DNA of 19,151 bases from JBEIUO01 sp964549785 (GTDB taxonomy: Bacteria; Planctomycetota; Phycisphaerae; Phycisphaerales; UBA1924): assembly GCA_964549785.1 (NCBI GenBank), contig CAZJXA010000042.1, positions 1 through 19,151 on the forward strand, given 5' to 3'. A program made the translations under genes and the position numbers. The notes beneath the pieces were generated by a model. The model was not told the origin of the DNA. It was given only the letters and a program-made list of their open reading frames with translations, and did no database searches. How positions within the stretch are numbered: position 1 is the stretch's first letter; every line of letters starts with the position of its first letter. This document shows, one piece after another, positions 13,574 through 19,151 of this stretch.

Positions 13574-16396
13574 ATGAATCTTCACGCTGCCGCACCAGTT
13601 TGGCCCCGCCGCGCACTGCGCAAGGCCACCGGTCCGGTGGGGGCGATTGCTTTGTGCCTCGCGCAATGGGCGCATGCAGCCCCGCCGAACGACAATTGCA
13701 CATCGCCGACCCCGATCTCGAACGCCGGCGATTTCAACACCGACGACCTGTTCACGGCGACCGCGACAACGAGCCCGCCGCTGCCGGGGGGCACCACCAA
13801 GGACATCTGGTTCTGCTGGACCCCGACTTGGGGCAGCCCCGCCAATGCTCCGTCTGTGAATGTCTCGTTCGGCGGAGCGGGACCGTTCGTCGGGGGCAAC
13901 CAGATCGACGTCTACGCGGGCTGCAACGGTTGCCCGACGGGCGCGCCGATCGCCTCCGCCTTCTCCGTGCTCCCCAATCAGGCCAACTTCGTGGTCTTCC
14001 GACCAGAGTGCGGCCGACAATACCTCATCCGCCTGAGTGTTGAAGCGTACCAAACAAGCGGCCCCCCCGCGGCGGCGTGGCGAAGACTTTCCATCACCCG
14101 CAACGGCGAAGATGCATTCGACTGCGACGGACAGGCCCCGATCTTTAACGACTGCTGCGGAACCAAGCCCAACTTCGAGAACGACATCTGGCAGACCAAC
14201 TACACCGGTCGCGTCATTGCGCACACGGGCAATGGTCCCGACCCCCTTTACCCGGTGGTCACGCTCTTCAACCTCGACCACCCGACGCCGATCAGTTCGC
14301 CTTACAACCCTGTCCCCGGGGGCCTCACGTCCGCTGTGCCCGCGAATGCCTTCCGCTACTCTCACCGAGACTGGTTCAAGGACCGTATTGGCAGCGTCTT
14401 CGGCCTGACCCTCGACGATAACGGCAATATCTACGTCGCCCATAGCGGCATCTGGAGCGAGGGCTCCCCGAACGCGTGCTTCCCCCTCCCCGACAGCCCG
14501 CTCGCGACCAGAATCGGTTCACTCTCAAACTCCTCCTCCGCATCTTTCTACCGGCTCGACACCATCACCGGCAACGCAACGGCGTTCAACCTCCCCGGCG
14601 GCTCGTCAATCCGGTCCGACCCCGGCCTCGGGAATATCACCTTCGACTGCGAGCACCAGCAACTCTTCGTCTCGCACTTCGGTGACGGCCGCATCTACCG
14701 CGTCTCGACCGCGGGTGTGATCCTGAGCGCATTCGATTTCGGAACCAACCGCATCGATAACGCCGCCGCCGCGAACGCGCCTGAACTTCCTCTCGCCCAA
14801 TACCGCGATTTCGTTCCCAAAGGCGAGCGCGTCTGGGCGGTGCAGCGCTACCACGACCGCCTCTACTTCAGCGTCTGGGGCCAGAACGCCAACACCCTCC
14901 GGAATGATGTGAACGGATCACCGTGCCCGATGACCATCAGCGGCCCGGCTCCCAACACTGTGTGGTCCGTCGGCATCAACCCAAGCGGCGAGTTTGTCGC
15001 CAACTCCCGCCGCATGGAACTCCAGACTCCCGTCTTCTTTATGGCCAACAACGGTTACCAAACCGCTATCCCCACGTGCTCACCCGTCTCGGACATCAGT
15101 TTCTCAGCCGACGGCCGAATGGCGCTCGCGGAGCGATCGATGGCTGATACCTCCCCCGGAGATCCCGACGGCGGGTTGACCGCCGCCCATCGCTCCCGAG
15201 TTCTTGAATACACCGATACCGGCTCGGGCTGGATCATGGCGAACCTTCGGGGCACCAGTGGCTACGAGGTCGGGGCCACCGATCCCCGAATCGATATCAC
15301 CGCCACCAACGCCGCGGGCGGGTGCGACTATGACCGTTCGGCCCCAGGGGCCGACCTTCGCGGCGGTCGCCTCTGGGCGACCGGCGACTGCCTCGTCCCA
15401 AATAACTCCTTCTGCTCGGAGTACGGCGTGACCGGTCTCGATACCGCGACCGCCTTCGGGACCACCACCAACTCTTCGCTGGTCATTGACTACGACAGCA
15501 CCGGCGCTTTCCAGGACAAGACCCAAATCGGCGATGTCGAGATCGCGTGCTCGGGTGCGGCACCCTGCGCCACCGTAACAGAAACCGGTCCCCCCATCTG
15601 TATCACCGACTCAAACGGCTGGACCGGCTCGTACACCTACTGCTTCACCCTCAACAACCTCTCGGGCCGGGTTGTCTCTCGGGTTCTTATTCCCGGTCCG
15701 GTGAACCCGAACTCCTTCGTTCTTCAACCGCCGATGCAGCCCGGTGAAACCCGCAACCTCTGCGTGCAGATCAACAATCAGACCCCCGGCTCGACCTTCT
15801 CCATGCGTGTCATTCTCTACACCCCCTCGAACGAGGAATGCTGCAACTTCATCAAGGACATCGAGCTTCCAGAATGCGACTGCCTCACGTTTCTCTCCGC
15901 TCCCACCGTCGAATGCCTTGTGGGGGGCCGTTTCACGGTGCGGTTCTCTTACGCACCCATCGGCTACGCCATCCAGCACACCTTCCTCGTTCCCCTCGAT
16001 GATGGCGACCCCAACGACGGTGATGAATACTTCCTCGACCCCAGCTACTTTGATCAGCCCGTCGGCATCGGTCAATCGGCAACCTTCACCACGGTGGTCA
16101 CGCTCAACGACCTCCCTCCCGTCTCAACCCGTCGGTGCTTCGAAGTCTTCATTCACCGTCCTGACTTCTCCGAGTGCTGCTTCGAGACCCTCTGCTTCGA
16201 TGTCCCGGATTGCGGACCGGGCGGCCTGGGATGTGTCGGCGACGTCGACGGCGACGGTGACGTCGATAGCGACGACGTCATCCTCTACTTTTCCTGGTGG
16301 GAAGACGGGTTGCCCGATGCCGACATTGACGGGGACGACGACGTTGATTCCGAGGACGTGATCCACTTCTTCGCGGGGTGGGAAACCGGCTGCTGA
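13574..16396 (+). CDS. Secreted GC-type dockerin-tailed protein with propeller-like and Cys-rich domains
   Basis: 940 aa. Signal peptide at 1-36 (WAHA then APPNDNC). Residues about 37-160 form a planctomycete-type N-terminal beta domain that begins PPNDNC and includes IDVYAGCNGC. The middle (about 190-650) has propeller-like repeats: LTLDDNGNIYVAH, ITFDCEHQQLFVSHFGDGRIYRV, WSVGINPSGEFVA, ISFSADGRMALAE. Two related Cys-rich beta domains follow (about 665-780 and 780-880), each containing an ECC motif (NEECCNF, FSECCFE) and ending near LPEC/VPDC. The last 57 residues are a dockerin-like pair of acidic loops (DVDGDGDVDSDDV and DIDGDDDVDSEDV) framed by an opening Cys and a terminal Gly-Cys. Probably exported and held at or near the surface; the ligand is unknown. 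A strong terminator follows. Confidence 0.88.
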   Translation: MNLHAAAPVWPRRALRKATGPVGAIALCLAQWAHAAPPNDNCTSPTPISNAGDFNTDDLFTATATTSPPLPGGTTKDIWFCWTPTWGSPANAPSVNVSFGGAGPFVGGNQIDVYAGCNGCPTGAPIASAFSVLPNQANFVVFRPECGRQYLIRLSVEAYQTSGPPAAAWRRLSITRNGEDAFDCDGQAPIFNDCCGTKPNFENDIWQTNYTGRVIAHTGNGPDPLYPVVTLFNLDHPTPISSPYNPVPGGLTSAVPANAFRYSHRDWFKDRIGSVFGLTLDDNGNIYVAHSGIWSEGSPNACFPLPDSPLATRIGSLSNSSSASFYRLDTITGNATAFNLPGGSSIRSDPGLGNITFDCEHQQLFVSHFGDGRIYRVSTAGVILSAFDFGTNRIDNAAAANAPELPLAQYRDFVPKGERVWAVQRYHDRLYFSVWGQNANTLRNDVNGSPCPMTISGPAPNTVWSVGINPSGEFVANSRRMELQTPVFFMANNGYQTAIPTCSPVSDISFSADGRMALAERSMADTSPGDPDGGLTAAHRSRVLEYTDTGSGWIMANLRGTSGYEVGATDPRIDITATNAAGGCDYDRSAPGADLRGGRLWATGDCLVPNNSFCSEYGVTGLDTATAFGTTTNSSLVIDYDSTGAFQDKTQIGDVEIACSGAAPCATVTETGPPICITDSNGWTGSYTYCFTLNNLSGRVVSRVLIPGPVNPNSFVLQPPMQPGETRNLCVQINNQTPGSTFSMRVILYTPSNEECCNFIKDIELPECDCLTFLSAPTVECLVGGRFTVRFSYAPIGYAIQHTFLVPLDDGDPNDGDEYFLDPSYFDQPVGIGQSATFTTVVTLNDLPPVSTRRCFEVFIHRPDFSECCFETLCFDVPDCGPGGLGCVGDVDGDGDVDSDDVILYFSWWEDGLPDADIDGDDDVDSEDVIHFFAGWETGC

Positions 16397-16450
16397 ACGT
16401 CTTCTCCGCAGCGATCGCCGGAACGCTGCGCTCCGCAAACTTCCTGGTGT

Positions 16451-16486
16451 CGCGGTGCGGGTTCACACCCGCACCGCGGCGTTTTT
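16451..16486 (+). terminator. Rho-independent terminator
   Basis: A perfect 12-bp stem, CGCGGTGCGGGT (16451-16462) with ACCCGCACCGCG (16467-16478), and a four-base loop TCAC are followed by GCG and five Ts (16482-16486). It lies 54 bases after the 940-aa gene and isolates it from the next gene. Confidence 0.88.
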
Positions 16487-16638
16487 GACCGTCGCGACCG
16501 ACGCACGACCTTTGTGTGCTTATTCGGATTCGTGTGAGAGATTCCCACTCTCTTCGCCAATGGAATATCGGACGGCGCACTCGACGTTTGTGCATCGACC
16601 CCCTTTGACGTACGCACACAGCTCTGAAGGAGTCCGCA
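16487..16638 (+). promoter_or_regulatory. Probable promoter and leader of the 594-aa secreted-protein gene
   Basis: This 152-base stretch lies between a strong terminator and the next start, so it should contain that gene's promoter. No convincing hexamer pair was found. GAAGGAG (16626-16632), six bases before the ATG at 16639, is a strong ribosome binding site. A weak 5-bp stem (GAGAG/CTCTC, about 16540-16556) is also present. Confidence 0.45.
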
Positions 16639-18423
16639 ATGAGCAGTCTCGGAAGCACGGGTTTAACGACGATCATCGTTGCCGCGGCGGGGCTCGCAAC
16701 CCCCGCCTTGGGTCAATCTTCGACCTACGACGTCTCTAAACACCTGGACGTCCAAGTGACCGTCGCACCGATCGACGTGGAGGTCGACTGGACTCGCAAG
16801 CTGCGAGCAATAGCCATGGTCGGGAGGTTCTGCCGCGACGCATCAGGCCTCAACCTCACACCGACGGTACCAAACGTCGCGTCCGGCGTGGTGCTCACAC
16901 ATACCGAGATCGCCGATGCCGGGCAGAACAACCTGTGCACCGCCAGCGCACAAGCACTCGCCGCTTGGAACCGCCTGTCACCCACCAGTTTCACCATGGA
17001 CGTGCGATCGCTGGGTTCGGCGAACCCGGCCAGCGACATGTGCATCGGGAACCGCCAAAGACCCGCTCGCGCCAGCTCTCGTGGAAAGTCGGTTCTCAGA
17101 ATGACCATGGACGGCGTAAGCGCCGGCACCGCTGGCGTCAAGGGCTTCAGCGCCGCGTGGGTCAACAGCCAGAACACGCTGCAGGGCTTCAAACAGCGCG
17201 CGAAGCTTCTGAAAGATCCGGTCGTGGCCAGCCTTTACGATGACCTCTCGGGGGCGCTCCTCGGCCAATGGGAAGTCATTTCGATCAACTCGCGTGTTTT
17301 TGGCAACGGTCAGACGCAGATGTTCGACGATGTCGGCCTTCGCATTGCCAATAACGCCGCGAACATGGAACTTCGCATCGAGATCGGATCGGCCATCGTT
17401 CACCCCCTTGACACCGGTGTAATTCATGTCAAAGTCGAGAACGGTGTGGTGACACAGCGCACGCTCAGTGGAAGGTTTGCAAGCGTCACCGGCATTCCGG
17501 CGCTCAATAGCACGGCGGGCGAGGCGTGGCTCGCGAACATCAACATGAGCGGAATCGACTACAACATGCAGGTCCCCCAGGGGATGCAAACCCGGGTGGT
17601 CTTCGACATCGGTAGCTCAAGCCTCAGTTCCTCGGAAGCGGGTCTGGTTGCGCCCGTGTGCAGCCTTGTTTCCAATCTCGACGAAGGCCCCGGCGGTGCG
17701 GATCTCAGCATCGTCGCACCGGGCGGAAGCACGCTCGGCTACTCCTGCCGACGAACCGACAGATCGGTGCTGGAAGACATCACCACGACCACCGACATCC
17801 AGCCCGACGTGCTCATCGTGCCCTTCTGGATCGACGGCGCCGCCGCGGGCACCGCCCCCACCGACGTTTTCGTGCGCTTCTATAACGGAAACCCCGCTTC
17901 CGGCGGCACGCTCATCTATGGCAGCACATCGGTCACGCAGGACTTCTCCGTAAATTTCACGGACTCATACCGAGTGCTCGCCTCGGACAAAACCAACTCC
18001 ACGCGGGCCATCAACGAGGCCGTGATTGATGTCTCGGCCGCGCCCGTCATCCCGGCCAACACCAATCTGTGGATCGAAGTATCGATGGACATGCCGGGGG
18101 CCGCGGCGATCCGAATTCCATCGAGCCCCTACAGCACGAGCACCGACAACTCGATGAGTTACCGCTTCACCACCGGGGTCTACGCCCTCCTCTCGGACAT
18201 TCCAAGCGGCCAGAGAGCCTGTATTCCTTTCGAGCTGCTCGGACTGCCACCGCAGGGCTGCGTCGGCGACTTTGATCTCGACGACGACACCGATTCCGAC
18301 GACATCATCGGGTTCTTCTCGGCTTGGGAGTCGGGTGACGACTCATCAGACGCCGACCTTGATGGCGACACCGATAGCGACGATGTGATCGTTTTCTTCA
18401 CAAGCTGGGAGGTCGGCTGCTGA
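16639..18423 (+). CDS. Secreted GC-type dockerin-tailed protein, unknown beta-rich body
   Basis: 594 aa; the ATG at 16639 is fixed by GAAGGAG six bases upstream. The N-terminus has a short signal peptide (TTIIVAAAGLATPALG, cleavage likely before QSST). The body (about 27-538) is rich in Ser, Thr, Gly and Asn with predicted beta strands and two visible halves: an N-terminal part containing LRIANNAANMELRIEIGSAI, and a later part with PDVLIVPFWIDG and TNLWIEVSMDMPG that looks like a beta-sandwich. I recognise no catalytic motif. The last 55 residues are a dockerin-like tail, CVGDFDLDDDTDSDD and ADLDGDTDSDDV, ending WEVGC, parallel to the tail of the preceding gene. The bodies of the two proteins are not obviously related. 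A terminator follows. Confidence 0.85.
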   Translation: MSSLGSTGLTTIIVAAAGLATPALGQSSTYDVSKHLDVQVTVAPIDVEVDWTRKLRAIAMVGRFCRDASGLNLTPTVPNVASGVVLTHTEIADAGQNNLCTASAQALAAWNRLSPTSFTMDVRSLGSANPASDMCIGNRQRPARASSRGKSVLRMTMDGVSAGTAGVKGFSAAWVNSQNTLQGFKQRAKLLKDPVVASLYDDLSGALLGQWEVISINSRVFGNGQTQMFDDVGLRIANNAANMELRIEIGSAIVHPLDTGVIHVKVENGVVTQRTLSGRFASVTGIPALNSTAGEAWLANINMSGIDYNMQVPQGMQTRVVFDIGSSSLSSSEAGLVAPVCSLVSNLDEGPGGADLSIVAPGGSTLGYSCRRTDRSVLEDITTTTDIQPDVLIVPFWIDGAAAGTAPTDVFVRFYNGNPASGGTLIYGSTSVTQDFSVNFTDSYRVLASDKTNSTRAINEAVIDVSAAPVIPANTNLWIEVSMDMPGAAAIRIPSSPYSTSTDNSMSYRFTTGVYALLSDIPSGQRACIPFELLGLPPQGCVGDFDLDDDTDSDDIIGFFSAWESGDDSSDADLDGDTDSDDVIVFFTSWEVGC

Positions 18424-18459
18424 GCAATTTTTAGACACACACGTCCACAGACTGACCCC

Positions 18460-18510
18460 GACCCCGCGCCGACGCTTCAACCCCGCGTCGGAGCGGGGTC
18501 TCTTTCTTTT
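18460..18510 (+). terminator. Rho-independent terminator
   Basis: A 16-bp stem (18460-18475 with 18485-18500) has one G/A mismatch and a nine-base loop, followed by TCTTTCTTTT (18501-18510). It lies 37 bases after the 594-aa gene. It terminates the plus strand only: reading the minus strand, the stem is not followed directly by a T-tract. Confidence 0.83.
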
Positions 18511-18551
18511 GGATGGCTCCCCCTCTCCGCCTCCCCTCGCCCGGGCCGGCA

Positions 18552-19151
18552 TTACTCCGGGTTGTCGCTGAGGAGTTTCGCATCGGCCGAAGTCGCGTAG
18601 CGGGCGTTCCGGATTGTGTACTTCTCCAGCCGCCCCAGATCCGTCACGCCGATATACGGATCCTGCCCGGAGGTGTACAGGGTCCGGCCGTCACCACTCA
18701 CCGCGATCGAAAAAATGTGTTTCTCATGGGCCGTGAACTTCGCGAGTTCGGTTCCCTCACGGGGGTCGATCACCACGATCTCGGGTCCGCGGCCCACCGC
18801 GAAAAGCACGGTCCCGGTCGAATCAAACTCAAGGTCATACGTTGCCCACGGCAGGCCCGCCACCTTCCGCTCGAGCCGGCCCGTTGCGGAGTCGTAGAAA
18901 CGAACAGCACGGTCGTCACTGCCAATCGCGATCTGCCGCCCATCCGGCGAACACGCCACCGCCCGTTCCGGGAATCGACCGTCGCCCAGCGTCAATAAAA
19001 ACGCTCCGGTCGCCGAATCCATCACCAACGTTCCGCTGTTCCGGCTTGTCGCGATCAGGCGGGATCTGTCCACACTGAAGGCCATCGCCGAAAACCGATC
19101 GATCTCAAATCTCGCCTCGAACGTCGGGCCAACGCCCCCCTCGGACCATCG
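18552..19151 (-). CDS. WD40-like repeat protein, 5' end outside window (partial)
   Basis: TAA at 18552-18554. The frame is open to the right edge with sensible sequence before the first visible Met (GPTFEARFEIDRFSA), so the Met at 19085 is probably internal and the gene continues beyond 19151. About 199 residues are visible. Repeats of roughly 40 aa follow the WD40 beta-propeller pattern: AMAFSVDRSRLIATS, AVACSPDGRQIAIGSDDRAVRFYDSATG, LEFDSTGTVLFAVGRGPEIVVIDPREG, IAVSGDGRTLYTSGQDPYIGVTDLG. Such propellers are protein-interaction platforms; no enzyme domain is seen in this part, though planctomycete WD40 proteins can carry N-terminal kinase or other domains that would lie outside. It is convergent with the dockerin-tailed gene. 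Confidence 0.8.
   Translation of the reverse strand, partial: RWSEGGVGPTFEARFEIDRFSAMAFSVDRSRLIATSRNSGTLVMDSATGAFLLTLGDGRFPERAVACSPDGRQIAIGSDDRAVRFYDSATGRLERKVAGLPWATYDLEFDSTGTVLFAVGRGPEIVVIDPREGTELAKFTAHEKHIFSIAVSGDGRTLYTSGQDPYIGVTDLGRLEKYTIRNARYATSADAKLLSDNPE

Noticed and set aside
1..19151. CRISPR arrays, tRNA or rRNA genes, insertion sequences, phage genes
   Set aside because: No regularly spaced repeats, cloverleaf sequences, transposase motifs or terminal inverted repeats were found by reading; the window is dense with ordinary chromosomal genes.

Overview
The window looks like chromosomal DNA from a planctomycete, most likely class Phycisphaerae. It is GC-rich with strong C/G third-position bias. 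Shine-Dalgarno sites are weak or absent before several genes. Two large secreted proteins end in short acidic dockerin-like tails that close on Gly-Cys, a C-terminal tag I associate with Phycisphaerae. The lineage call is inference; there is no rRNA or other phylogenetic marker here. I see no tRNA, CRISPR array, insertion sequence or phage gene. Nearly all of the window is coding and no gene-free gap exceeds about 280 bases.

Layout. (1) A DUF2617-like gene (minus, 5-547) is divergent from a plus-strand run of four genes (824-6018): a 685-aa HEAT-repeat protein, a 103-aa single-pass membrane protein, and two tandem exported TraB/GumN-like proteins. (2) A minus-strand run follows. In transcription order it is panB (9411-8515), an HtrA/Deg protease with two PDZ domains (8382-6958) and an FkbM-type methyltransferase (6842-6030). 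The last of these ends tail-to-tail with the second TraB gene, only 11 bases away. (3) Divergent from panB is a plus-strand pair, a class I methyltransferase and a geranylgeranyl-reductase-like flavoprotein, whose reading frames overlap by four bases. They are followed by a duplicated-ATPase ABC-F protein (11358-13364). (4) Two adjacent secreted proteins with GC-type dockerin tails (13574-16396 and 16639-18423) each have a strong ribosome binding site and their own hairpin-plus-T-tract terminator. (5) A WD40-like gene on the minus strand (18552-19151) runs off the right edge.

The most unusual item is in the tandem TraB/GumN-like pair. Both proteins appear to carry the globular core of a type II secretion major pseudopilin (GspG), including its C-terminal calcium-loop signature, inserted in the middle of the TraB fold. 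The pilin N-terminal helix is missing. I do not know this combination as a described architecture. The two copies preserve it despite clear divergence, so it looks like a maintained functional module. Secondary points are a methyltransferase/flavoprotein pair without the type III polyketide synthase that often accompanies such pairs, a 5'-leader hairpin before the first dockerin-tailed gene, and a degenerate heptamer repeat before the ABC-F gene.
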